Origin: Canna indica
Lineage: Eukaryota > Streptophyta > Magnoliopsida > Zingiberales > Cannaceae
NCBI GenBank assembly: GCA_034359265.1
Contig: CP136891.1
Coordinates: forward strand, 62,658,001 to 62,722,000
Length of the DNA: 64,000 nucleotides
Direction of reading: 5' to 3'
The position numbers and the translations under genes were made by a program. Within the stretch, counting starts at the first letter, position 1. Each line of letters opens with the position of its first letter. A model generated the notes under the pieces. It was not told where the DNA came from, searched no databases, and saw nothing but the letters and a program-made list of their open reading frames with translations. Shown piece after piece: positions 35,622-46,470 of this stretch.

Positions 35622-36770
35622 CTACGTGCGTGCTCCGTCCCGTCTCCCGACATGCCCGCCAGACCCGTTACAAACTCTCCGAATCGGCTGAGGACAGTAC
35701 ACCACCCATGATTGCAGCTGGCGCTCCGCCGAGCCACCCTCCTTCAGGGGGTCTGGCATCGGATCCGACGGATCCGGTTTCACCTCCGGCTTTGGGTCCT
35801 CGGTCGTTCCTTCCCCTCGCGGTCGCTTCCCGCCGATCGATACCCCGAAGAGCCTCGGGTTTGCCTCCGGTGGCGCCGCGCTGGTCACTTCCTCTGCCTT
35901 CACCGGGCCCTCATCTTCCTTCGCCGTTGCTTCTTCCTCCTCTTCCGCCTGTCTCGCTGGCACCAGTTCCAGAACTAGTGGCAATGCCCCAGCCTCGGGT
36001 GTGTATTTGGACAACATAACGGCGATTTGGCTGCACATGCTCTTCATCTGGATCAGCTCCCGAGAGAGTCGCGAGTTCTCCTTCCTAAGTCGTTCATTCT
36101 CCTCCCTCAGTTCCGTTGTACCACTAGCTCCAGCAGAAGCTGGCGGCGATGATCCAGGGGAAAAGTTTGACGAGAGAACCTGATCCTGCTCCTCCCCCGA
36201 GTTCCCCGGCGACCCTACCCGGTTAATAGGCAACGCCACTGGAAATGGAACGGCGGAGGCCATTGCAACTGCGGGAGGGGTCGAGGGGCTGATCTTGCGG
36301 CGGTGGATGTCGCAAAGGAGGTGCTTTTCTCCTCTCCGGAAGCAATCATTGGCGAATTCCCAGCGGTCAGGCACAACCTTCCGAAATCCCTATGAAAGAA
36401 GTGCCAAAAAAATCAGTAAAATGATCCAAAATTTTCCAAAAACTACAGCTAACGACGGGGATGGAATCTTGTGGTCGAGACCGACATAGGTGTTAAGCTG
36501 ACGGACGAAGCTGGAGAAATTATTGTGCTTGAAGTACTTTGGGAGGAGATCGCGAGCGAACTCGGCGGGATGCCAAACGACGAACGTCGATCCATCCTGG
36601 TTCCACGAGATCACGTCGTCCACCGACGGATCGTCCACCAGCTGGTACGTCTTCGCCAGGAACGGCGTCGGGAGCGATCGCTGCACCTCCGTCGGTGGGG
36701 GTTGCGCCGTCCGAGTCGCCGTCGGCTTTCCCGCCTTCTCGACGGCTGGAGGCAAGGGGGTTGGAACCAT
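35622..36770 (-). CDS. HSFB2: Class B heat shock transcription factor (HsfB2-like), two exons
   Basis: A nuclear DNA-binding protein of the heat stress response; class B members usually act as repressors or co-regulators. Exon 1 (36770-36486) and exon 2 (36389-35622) are joined across a 96-bp GT-AG intron, placed as in other plant Hsf genes right after FVRQLNTY. The product is about 350 aa. The DNA-binding domain (residues about 33-127) runs from [13 protein letters not shown] to LLCDIHRRK and includes [11 protein letters not shown] and [15 protein letters not shown] heptad-repeat oligomerisation region follows (about 187-224, [20 protein letters not shown]). [12 protein letters not shown] (about 275-286) is the class B repressor motif plus a basic nuclear localisation stretch. 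No class A activation motif is seen. The ATG at 36770 is the first in the transcript; the frame stays open upstream but without ATG. It looks intact. Assignment to B2 rests on the LFGV motif and layout; B1 or B4 are less likely. Confidence 0.93.
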
Positions 36771-36894
36771 CACCGATTCACCGGCGTCCGTCACCACTCT
36801 CTCGACGGAACGTCCTCGAACGCGTCTTCGTTTTTTTCCGCAAGGAAGAGAAAGCAGGAGGGAGGGAGGGAGGAAGGAAGGAAGGAAGGGTGAC

Positions 36895-36923
36895 GATCTT
36901 ATTTAAGCGATTCTAGAAGGTTC
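36895..36923 (-). promoter_or_regulatory. Perfect heat shock element next to a TATA-like box
   Basis: TTCTAGAAGGTTC at 36911-36923 is three alternating nTTCn/nGAAn units with correct 2-bp gaps, the binding site of Hsf trimers. CTTAAATAAGATC on the minus strand (36907-36895) is a TATA-like box just downstream, about 125 bp before the ATG. A purine-rich AGGG/AAGG run (36866-36890) would fall in the 5' leader. Heat induction by other Hsfs, or autoregulation, is the natural inference. A weaker TTCTCGAATGTCC lies at 37158-37170. Confidence 0.8.
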
Positions 36924-37278
36924 TCGTGTGGATTAGTATTAGATGGTCGATGAAGGTCGGTGTAGAACAGTAACCGAGGTCCTACGCAGCGAAATATGTA
37001 TGCGGTAAATAATTCAACGTCCAAAAGCGCGTCCATCGCGGTGATGGACCAGATCCGGCGCACAAAGAGGGATCGCGTGGAAATGTTTTTATGTGATTAT
37101 GCATTCGGTGAAGTGAACAGATGGAGGGAGAGTGCGGGAAGCTTCGACCCCTTCACTTTCTCGAATGTCCGGGACACATGTCACGAGGTGGTGGGTGAAA
37201 GAGCAGAACGGAGATAACGTTGCCGCAAGATGTGGGAAAGCGGGTTTGAGATCTTCTACATGCGTCAAAACGGGAAAC

Positions 37279-37645
37279 GACGTGTCAACGACAGAATATT
37301 GCTGCAAAGTACATTAAATAATTTATAAAAAGTGCTTTTATATATTTATATACTAGACTAGATGGTTATCTCGAATAAATTTCATATATATCCCTAAATT
37401 TGATACTTTTTAAATTAAAATTTCTTTTAAAATTTGCAAAATATGTTAAGTCTCGATGACCTGGGTCAACGACAGAATATTGCTGCAAAGTACATTAAAT
37501 AATTTATAAAAAGTGTTTTTATATATTTATATACTAGATGGTTATCTCGAATAAATTTCATATATGATCCCTAAATTTGATACTTTTTAAATTAAAATTT
37601 TTTAAATTTTGCAAAATATATCTGTTGAGTCTCTATGACCCGCTA
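37279..37645. repeat. Two-copy tandem duplication, about 185 bp
   Basis: GTCAACGACAGAATATTGCT and the following text to AAATTTGCAAAATAT occur at about 37279-37460 and again from 37466. Small indels include GACTA after ATACTA. It includes the presumed left end of the inverted-repeat element at 37372. Confidence 0.85.
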
Positions 37646-38846
37646 ATGCAAATTTCTTTCGGTTATTCATGACGTGGCAACCACATCACATTTGAAATTT
37701 TTTATTAGATAGTCCTTGAACTTGGCATCCCTTAACTACTATATCATTCATCTTCACTTTGGGGGCGTTTGGTTGCTCGCAAGTGCAAATGTTGCAAAAT
37801 TTATAATTACATGCAAAAGTAAATGCCCGCAAATAAATTTTATAGTCTATCGTTTGGTTGCCCGCAAGTAGAATTGCAACTTCTATTTGCAAGTGTTTGA
37901 TTAGCCGCAATGGAAGTTGTAATTACACTTGGAAGTTCATGCCGGGCCAGGAACAAACTTTTCCGGTCGGGTCGTGCACGAATTTTTTTGGGCCGGGCAG
38001 GGACAGGCTGGGCAATGCACGAATTTTTTCGGGCAAGGATAGGCCGGGCACAATTTATTTTGGGCTGGGCACGAATTTTTTTTCGAGTCGGGTCGGGGCA
38101 CGAATTTTTTCGGGCAGGGTCGGGACGACCACGAATTTTCCCCAACCTAACCGGGCAAGAATTTTTTCGGGCTGGGCACGAATTTTTTTGGGACGGGTCG
38201 GGCACGAATTTTTTCGGGTCGGGCACGAATTTTTTCGAGTCGGGCCGTGCACGAATTTTTTTGGGTTATGCCAGACATGAATTTTTTTGGTCCAGATGTA
38301 TAGATATTGTGATATTTTTATTTGTATATATTGTGTATATTTTGTGAAATACAAGTCAAAATGTGTATATAATGTGCTATTTTAATTTATTAATTAGACC
38401 CGGTTGAATGCACGAGTCAAAAGCATAACTTAAAAAGGTTTTCACATATGCAAGAATTATTGAAATTAAAATAAATTAATGTAATCAAATTAACCCAAAT
38501 TTCTTCATGCCGATAAATATGAAAAAATAAATAAATATATGTGTTATTTCTTCAAACATACTACTTATCAATTATATTTTATAAGATTTAAAGGATTTTG
38601 GCTTATAAAGTAAAGAGGAAGGATATAGTAGTTAAGAGATGCCAAGTTCGGGGACCATCTATGAAAATTTTCAAAGATGCGGCTGCCACGTCATGAATAA
38701 TCGAAAGAAACCTGTATTAGCATGTCATAGGGACTTATCAGATATATTTTACAAAATTTAAGGGGTTTTGGTTTATAAGATGAAGATGAAGAATATAATA
38801 TTTAAGATGTGTCAAGTTCAAGGACCATACGTGAAATTTACTCGGT
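37372..38846. mobile_element. Long inverted-repeat element (Mutator-like, tentative)
   Basis: Sequence from 37372 to about 37770 reappears inverted at about 38597-38846 (for example CTATGAC.TGCTAAT, TTATTCATGACGTGGCA, CTTGGCATC.CTTAACTACT). Outer ends are GAATAAATTTCATATAT and, inverted, GAGTAAATTTCACGTATGG. The interior carries a GC-rich minisatellite and no ORF of note. No target duplication was identified. Confidence 0.55.
37970..38292. repeat. GGGCACGAATTTTTTCGGG minisatellite
   Basis: About a dozen units of 20-30 bp, each built on CACGAATTTTTT flanked by GGGCCGGGC-type words. It produces long spurious ORFs on both strands. Upstream (37760-37920), CGTTTGGTTGC..GCAAGT occurs twice. Confidence 0.8.
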
Positions 38847-39229
38847 TTTCTCCCGCGGCGAATTAAGGTGTCAATGAAATGGATCAAGATCCATGAGCAG
38901 TGACGAACGGAACGTTATCAGAGAAAAATCAAATTTAAAATATAAAAAAAATTAATATTTTTTTTTATCGTTTAATATTAAATTTTTAATTCAAATCTCA
39001 ACTTATAATTACTATATTTTTAACTATGTCTATATTTTAACAATATTATTAAAAAATTTAAAATAAAAATAATTATGTTATTATACTCTTAAATGATAAA
39101 TTTTTTATAAAGGGTGTAATCGAGCCGAATCTTGCTAGCATGTGCTCGATCTCGAGCTGTTTAAGAAATATTGAGCTAGAGCTCGAGCTCGATCGAGCAT
39201 CTATCTCTCACTACTAGAAAAATGGTCAT

Positions 39230-39605
39230 CAGCAACGGCTGATGCCGTTGCTGAGCCGTTGCTGAAGCGAATCAGCAACGGCTACGCCGTTGCAATAGCG
39301 CCGTGACAGAAAGTCGCGTTGCTGATGACTTAGCAACGGATCAGCAACGGCCGCTCGGGCCGTCGCTCAAAACATTATCAGCAACGGCCGCTGGGCCGTC
39401 GCTAAAAATATTATCTGCAACGATTTTGCCACAGACCCGGAGCCGTTGCTGATAACATTAATAGCAACGGCCACGAGTCCGTAGCAACGCCGTTAGTAAA
39501 ACCCCGTCGCTAAGCCGTTGCTGTAGGTCATCAGCAACGGCTTTCGATACACTTTTAGCAACGGCTTTCCCACGGACGCCCGTGGGAAAGCCGTTGCTGA
39601 TGACC
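39230..39605. repeat. Left subterminal repeats of the large CACTA
   Basis: CAGCAACGGC or its complement GCCGTTGCTG occurs more than ten times in both orientations, often as facing pairs. In En/Spm such repeats bind the accessory protein. Confidence 0.85.
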
Positions 39606-39921
39606 TATACCTGCAACCAGAAAATTTGAAAATTTCAAATTTCCATTGATACATTGATACATTTATCTGATACATAACTCACACACCCATACCCTCATAC
39701 ACACATTCATTCACACATCACAAACATCTCTTACACATTCATTCACACATCACAAACACACCAAGATATACATCAAAACAATTATATTTATATTCATAAT
39801 TATCCACGATAGTATAAACACAATTCAAATGCAAAATTGAAGTATCAACATCTCAGTAACATAGTCAATATAAATTAAACAAGTTCAATATCTCAGTAAC
39901 AAAGTCAATATAAACAAAATC

Positions 39922-41465
39922 TCACGATGACGATGGAGGATGGCCTGGATCATATGGTGGGGTCTGGAGTGCTTGAGTGTACACCGGCGTGGACTGACTC
40001 GAGGATGATGGATTAGATGATGCCGAAGAGATGCCTGCTTCGGGGTGACCCGACAAGTTGCGTAGCATAGCTTCTATATTCGCCATCGTCTGACTCTGGC
40101 GCTCCATCAACTCAGTCTGACGCGCGACCGTCTCCTCTAGTGTCCTTATCCTATTACTATGATCATAACTGGATCTGGAGGTGGACGGCCGCTCACCAGC
40201 GATCGGAGGGGTCGGTGCCCCAAGTGGCCCTAGTACGGCTCGCGCATGACCACTATCTGCGAAGCCATATACGCGGCCATGGTCCCAGCCACCTGCGGCC
40301 TCGACCCACGATGCTGCGTCAAAGTCCTCGGGGGTACCCCCACGCTGCACCACCGTCTGGCTGTAGGTCTCCTACTCGAGTTTGATTTTTTGATTAATAT
40401 TTATCATAAAACTTAAATTATAAATATATAATGAATAATTTAAACAAATATATAATTACCATAATGTATGCAGCGCGGTTGTCGATGTACTCCCCCGTCC
40501 CATGTGCTCGACGATGAGTCCGCTCAAACACCGCCATCGGAGAGGGTCGCTGGACAGTCCCGTCATCCGACACCGTCGTCTACATTTACAAAACAAATAC
40601 ATTAATTAGTACACATAATAACAAATAAAATATATAATTAAAAGATATACTTACCATACGATTTGCGTGCACTGCAAATGCAACAGAGCCGCCGGTGTGA
40701 CGCGCTGCTCCCCCGACATGCGATTTCTAGCCGCATTCCGAGAAACCTCCTGCCATCGATCCGTCGACCATATCCCCACGAGCTGGTCCCATATATCCAG
40801 AGTAATCCAACCGGGGCCGTATCCCCGAGTCTCCGCGATGTTAGTGGTCCCAGCTCGGGCCATCGCCTGGGACCGAGCCTGCCCCAGCTGCCCGTTGTAC
40901 CTTGCCCGGGAAATAGCCTCCCAGGTAGCGTAAATGAAGGGCCTCTGGTCCTCGGCCCATGTATAGCGAGCCTGCAAAATAATAATATCAGTACCAATAT
41001 TAATATATCATCATGCATGTAAAAATAATAATAATACGTGCCTCAAACTCGCGCCATAACATGTCGACGTGCTCGCTAGGCACGTGAGACCACGTAGGCC
41101 ATGCCCCGTGCATGTATCGTCGAATAGTAGAAGAAATGCTCCTCGGCACTTCTTCTTGCTGGAACCTGCACAACAAAAATAAATTTTAATATTATATTAT
41201 GATATAATGAATTTGTAATGATTCATAATTCATGATATATTACGTACTGCTCCCCAATCACGCTAATCAATCTACGTGACTCTGTGGCTGGTGGAGGCTG
41301 CCACCTGTTCGGCCCGCGTGGCCGCCTACGTCTGGATGTACTAGCCTCGGCAGTATCATCCTCATGAGGATCAGCAACAGGAGGATCAGCAACATGAGTA
41401 AGTGCTGGAGTCTCACCGATCGGAGACTCCGAAACTCTCCTGCGTCGATAACCACGACCAGACAT
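39922..41465 (-). CDS. CACTA accessory protein (Transposase_24, TNPA-like), five exons
   Basis: The En/Spm accessory protein is expected to bind the subterminal repeats and bring the ends together. Proposed exons (minus): 41465-41248, 41165-41042, 40971-40660, 40579-40460, 40371-39922, giving an open 407-residue protein. Exon 1 is basic (MSGRGYRRRRV). Exons 2-3 hold STIRRYMHGAWPTWSHVP, YGPGWITLDIWDQLVG and IWSTDRWQEVSRNAARNRMS. Exon 4 holds VFERTHRRAHGTGEYIDNRA. Exon 5 has a coiled coil (RIRTLEETVARQTELMERQS) and a Ser/Pro-rich tail. Intron 2 seems to use a GC donor (GAG|GCACGT); intron 3 uses GTATGG. Splice choices keep the frame but are unproven. It starts 75 bp after the transposase stop, so one precursor RNA could serve both. 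Confidence 0.8.
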
Positions 41466-41540
41466 ATCTGTCGAACAGACATATAATCAGATTATTGTAT
41501 AAATAGTAGAGATATATTTAATAAAATATATACTTTACAA

Positions 41541-44500
41541 TTATTCTTCATCATCTGAATAATAGTCTTCGAATTCTTCTTCTTCTTCCTCTTCTTCCTC
41601 TTCTTCATCTCCAGCTTCCTCAATTTCATGATCGTCATCATCAGCATATTCAACTTCTAATTGAATTGATGTTGTGTCTGCATCCTCGAGTATTGGAATA
41701 ATACGATCCACAGCAGGAAGATCATCTTCTTGATAGAAACCAGGAGGATCATTTTCTCCTACTATCGGATCAATTTTTCCTCTACCTTTTATCTTACAGA
41801 CTACACGCCAATCTGCTCTATCTTTATTTCGAGCCGGATACTTCGCGTAATATACTTGTTCGGCTTGTGATGCCAATATAAAAGGCTCATTTGCTGCCAA
41901 TTTCGATTTATAATTAAACTCAACAAGTTTGTATTTTTGATGAACTTTCATGCCCCTTTCTGTTGTATCGAACCAATGACATCTAAATAGGAACACTGAT
42001 TTCAAGCCGAAGTAGTGCAACTCTATCACTTCTTCCACTAGTCCATAGAAATCCATATCACATTCAACATAGGTTGTCCCTTTCACGCAGACCCCAGCAT
42101 TCATCGTCTTTTTTGTAGATAAATATTCAACCGTGTGAAATTTATACCCGTTAACAAAATATCCGCTATAGCACGACACAAGTCGCGACGGTCCACTAAC
42201 AAACTCAAATATTTTTTCATCTATTTCAGCTCTGTGATCTTTGCTGTAAGTCTGAATCCAAGAAGGGAAATCACGATTCCGTAATGTCTCCAATTCTTTA
42301 TCGTTGTGAATAGAGTATTTTTGCACCAACTCAATGTCAAATATTTCAATGAATTGTTCAATCTCTGGACAATTGAGTAATACATACAAGTGTGCCAAAT
42401 GATACTCTTCATCGCTTAAGTGTCGAGATGGACGAGAACCAAAAGCACGACCAGAGTGACAAAATATATTTAAATGTCCATCTGAATGTCGAACACCCCC
42501 GTCGTCGTTACGTGGAAGACGATCAAATCTTGTCTGTACTGTCGATTCAAAGTAAAATGATCAGAATGTTGAAATTTCTTGGATGATATACGATTCAGAT
42601 ATTGATCCTTCAACAGCTGCGGTGTTCTTTACTTTTTTCTTCAGACGATTCATGTATCTTTCAAATAAGTATATCCAACGATATTGAACGGGGCCACCAA
42701 CTCGTGCCTCGTATGCCAAGTGTATCGGTAGATGCTCCATCGAGTCAAAAAATGCAGGAGGGAAAAACTGCTCCAGCTTGCATATGATTTCAACAATATT
42801 ATTTTCAAGTGTTGACATATCTTCGACTCGAAGGACATTTGCACAGATGCTTCTAAAAAACATACTTAATTCAGTCAACGGACCCCAAATATTATCAGGT
42901 AGAAGATCTCGAAATGCGATCGGAAGTAATCTCTGCATGAATACATGACAATCATGGCACTTCATCCCTGATATTTTGCAATCATCGACGTTCACACATT
43001 GAGATAAGTTTGAAGCATATCCATCGGTTAATCTGAGTTCTTTTACCCATTGACAAACATCTTTGATCTGTTGTTTATTTAACACATATAGGGCCTTCGG
43101 TTTCAGATATCGTCCGTTGACCTCTTGTAACTCCAACTCTGGTCTTTTACAAAGTATTTTCAGATCATGTCGGGCTTTGACATTATCTTTAGTTTTTCCA
43201 GAAATATCCATCACAGTGTTGAAAATATTATCAAACACATTTTTTTCAATGTGCATGACATCTAAATTATGTCGAATCAATAATGAACTCCAATAGGGCA
43301 ATTCCCAAAAGATACTTTTTTTCACCCAGTTGTGTGTTTGGCCAAAACCTGACACTCTTTCATTGCGACCAAATACTATATCTGGAAGTGCTGAAACACG
43401 TGCTAACATTTGTTCACCAGACAACATTGGTGGTGGCCCATCTCTTTCGACTCTGCCCTTAGTAAATTTATTACGAATCCTTCGATACTGGTGATGAACC
43501 GGTAGGAATCGACGATGACAATCAAAGAATGAGATTTTTCGTCCGTTCTGAAGACTGATTGATTTAGAGTGTTCCATACAATACGGGCAAGAGAGTCGGC
43601 CGTGAGTGCTCCAACCCGACAACATGTCGTACGCGGGGAAATCATTGATTGTCCACAAGACCGCGGCCTTTAAATTGAAGTTTTAATTCCGATGACAATC
43701 ATAAGTGACAGCTCCCTCAGTCCACAATGTTTTCAATTCATCTATCAAGCGTCTGAGAAATATGTCAATTTCTTTTCGCGGACCCTTAGGGCCCGGAATA
43801 ATCATCGAAAGATAAATAAATTCATCTTTCATGCACATTGACGGTGGCAAATTATAAACTGTCAGCAGCACTGGCCAAACTGAATAAGGAGTTGCAGAAT
43901 GTCCAAACTGATTAAAACCATCTGTGCACAATCCCAATCTGATATTTCTAGTATCCCTAGCAAATGAAGGATAACATGTATCCAAATGTTTCCATGCTTC
44001 ACTGTCAGATGGATGAGTCATTACTGTATCATCACGACTTCTTGCATGCCAACTCATGTAGGGGGCTGTCTTTTCCGACATGAATAATCTTTGAAGCCTC
44101 GGTGTTAGTGGAAAATACCGAAGCACCTTAAACGGGATATTTTTTTGTCGGACCGATTTCTTCTCCTTGTAACGAGGGTGTTGACATACAGGGCATTTAT
44201 CCAACTGCACATTTTCTTTATAATATAAAATGCAGTTATTTTGGCACGCGTGTATTTTTTCGTACCCAAGCCCCAATTTTCTCATTAGCTTTTTTGTCTT
44301 ATAAAAAGTAGGCTCAAACTTGTTATCAGTAGGCAGCATTCCATTAATCAATCCAGCAATCCGATCATACGCAACTCCGCTGATATTACAATCGGCCTTG
44401 ATGTTTAAGAGCTGTGTCATTGCTGAAAACCTAGTGTATTTAGAGCAATTCTCATACAAAGGTTCATCGGCAGCTTTCAACATCTCGTAAAATTCTGCAG

Positions 44501-45002
44501 CTTCTTTATTCGGTAATTCAATCTCTACCGCAGCCCCTACTTCTGTAATATCAATCGTTGTAGTATCTGGTGGGACTGATGTCTGAAGAACTGGCCGATC
44601 AACATTATCATTCAGGTGGAATTGACCCCCAAGACTATCAAGTATCATAGTTCTATAGGGATTACATTGACTGGATGAAGAAGCACCAGCAGAGGAAGAT
44701 TCACCATATGTCTGAAGGACAGGATTGCTCGACGTCCCGACTTCGCGTGACTCCCCGTGACAAGTCCATAGAAAATATCTTGGTGCAAATCCTTTGGTAT
44801 ATAGATGCAGAGTGATAGTCTCCCGATCCAAAAATCGTCCATTCGAACAAATGCGGCACGGACATCGGATTTGATCACCCATGCTAACGAAATTCCGATT
44901 CGAATAGGCGAAATTTAGGAAGTACGTTACGCCTAATCGAAACTCATTCGTTAAAGCTCCACGATCAAGACGTCGGTACATCCAACTTCGATCAGCCGAC
45001 AT
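41541..45002 (-). pseudogene. CACTA transposase (Transposase_21/TNPD-like), two in-frame stops
   Basis: A single reading frame from ATG 45002 to stop 41541 (about 1153 codons) is interrupted only by TAA at 43683-43685 and TGA at 42561-42563. The transposase-associated domain (IRCPCRICSNGRFL, HLYTKGFAPRYFLW) comes first. The Transposase_21 region follows: CPVCQHPRYKEKK, LCTDGFNQFGHS, IPGPKGPRKEIDIFLRRL, TINDFPAYDMLSGWSTHG, LDVMHIEKNVFDNI. A DUF4218-like part, the DUF4216 domain (FVNGYKFHTVEYLSTKKTMN, EPFILASQAEQVYYAKY) and an acidic tail complete it. The protein would cut both ends of the element. The two stops probably prevent full-length product; otherwise the frame is remarkably intact. Confidence 0.92.
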
Positions 45003-45083
45003 GATTCTGTCAATCAATGATAATTTCTTTGGTTAATGTCTTTAGGTGAGATTGTCCTATTCCATTCGGGATTTATGTTATTC

Positions 45084-45259
45084 GTACTGCACTTACGTTT
45101 TTATTTTAACTATTAACTAATTATTCTAAATTTCGACAGCATCTCCCTACAGTTCTCCGAATACGCATATCATCTGGGCGCGTATCGGAGAACAAGAGAG
45201 ATGTTGCCGAATTTTAGAATAATTAGTTAACAGTTAAAATAAAAACGTAAGTGCAGTAC
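45084..45259 (-). promoter_or_regulatory. Long hairpin upstream of the transposase start (large CACTA)
   Basis: GTACTGCACTTACGTTTTTA pairs with its inverted copy ending GTGCAGTAC at 45259. The arms are about 80 bp, with few mismatches. The apex carries GAATACGCATATCATCTGGG. It ends 82 bp before the transposase ATG. The small CACTA has the same apex and spacing. Confidence 0.8.
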
Positions 45260-45475
45260 AAATAACTATATTCCCAAATTGTCCAATCAGGGACAATTCA
45301 AGAATTGTACGTCGTATAAAAGATCATCTACTTCTTTTACACGAACATACAATCCCCGAACGGATCTAAGGTTTTGCTAAATCATATCTGATTCGTCGAT
45401 GCGTACGTGAAACATATCAACTCGTCGGATGGATGATTATTTTCTAAATGTTTCGTGACAGTTCGAGTCCATATT

Positions 45476-45735
45476 GGACGATTTCGGCGCGTGTCCGAAG
45501 TGGACGATTCCGCCGCGAGTCCGAAGTGGACGATTCCACCGCGAGTCCGAATTGGACGATTCCGGCGCGCGTCCGAAGTGGACGATTCCGGCGCGAGTCC
45601 GAATTGGACGATTCTGGCGCGCGTCCGAAGTGGATGATTCCAGCGCGAGTCCGAATTGGACAATTCCGGCGCGAGTCCGAATTGGACGATTTCGGCACGC
45701 GTCCGAAGTGGACGATTCCGGCGCGCGTCCGAAAT
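45476..45735. repeat. 26-bp tandem array, ten units (large CACTA)
   Basis: Units follow GGACGATTCCGGCGCGAGTC plus CGAATT or CGAAGT, with alternating variants. It creates spurious ORFs in every frame. It is upstream of the transposase, beyond the hairpin, and is a candidate promoter or protein-binding array. Confidence 0.92.
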
Positions 45736-45805
45736 TAATCTAAACCCTAATAATTAATCTAAACAATTAATTAACATTTATAAAATAATTAATTAACAAT
45801 TTCAA

Positions 45806-45810
<5 letters not shown>

Positions 45811-45857
<47 letters not shown>
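45811..45857. repeat. (TA)n microsatellite
   Basis: An uninterrupted TA run of 47 bases inside the large CACTA, between the 26-bp array and a GC-rich leader. Confidence 0.95.
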
Positions 45858-45859
<2 letters not shown>

Positions 45860-46174
45860 CGGCGCCGGAGTCCACCCTCCGGCGCCGGCGTACAGTGGCC
45901 GGACACACTGTCCGGCCACTGTAGAAGGTCCGGCGGCGGCCATAGTCCGACCGCCGCCGGCCGAAACCCTAGAAATAGGGTTTCGGTCGGATTTTAACAT
46001 CTCCGGCCGAAATGATATAGGTCGGCCGATCAACATACCAGCAGCAGCGGCAGCGGCGCGGCGGCGAGAGGCGTCGGCGTCGACAGCAGCAGCAGCAGCG
46101 GCGAGCGGTGTCGGCAGGAGCGGCGGCGGCAGCAGCGGGAGGAAGAAGGGTCGGGCGCGAGAGCGTGCCCTATA

Positions 46175-46470
46175 TAAACTTATCAGCAACGGCTCACTCG
46201 CCCGTTAGAAAGCCGTTGCTGATAATTTATCATCAGCAACGGCTCACTTATCCGTTAGCAAGCCGTTGCTGAAAATTAAAACATCAGCAACGGCTCGCCT
46301 GTCCGTATGAACGCCGTTGCTGATAATTAAAATAATCAGCAACAGCTCAGTTTTCCGTTAGAACGCCGTTGCAGATATAGATATCTGCAACGGCTCGGGC
46401 GGCCGTAAGAAAGCCGTTGCAAATAGCAACGGCTTGAGCGGCCGTTGCTGATAGCCGTTGCTGAAGACCA
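46175..46470. repeat. Right subterminal repeats of the large CACTA
   Basis: CAGCAACGGCTC and GCCGTTGCTGAT alternate about every 30-40 bp, mirroring the left end. They are paired as inverted repeats, for example at 46182 and 46212. Confidence 0.85.

Noticed and set aside
35594..36019. Plus-strand ORFs opposite the heat shock factor exons, and 36471-36916
   Set aside because: They are antisense shadows of a GC-rich gene; the minus strand carries the recognisable DNA-binding domain.
36797..36797. Start of the heat shock factor at 36797
   Set aside because: That codon is GTG on the minus strand; the first ATG in frame is at 36770.
37840..38354. Overlapping ORFs on both strands with NFFGSG/KKIRA-type repeats
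   Set aside because: They come from the GGGCACGAATTTTTTCGGG minisatellite and have no domain or codon signal.
45382..45743. Several overlapping ORFs on both strands with repeating ESEVDDSG/RRESELDD-type peptides
   Set aside because: They are by-products of the 26-bp tandem array, whose unit length lets frames stay open without selection.
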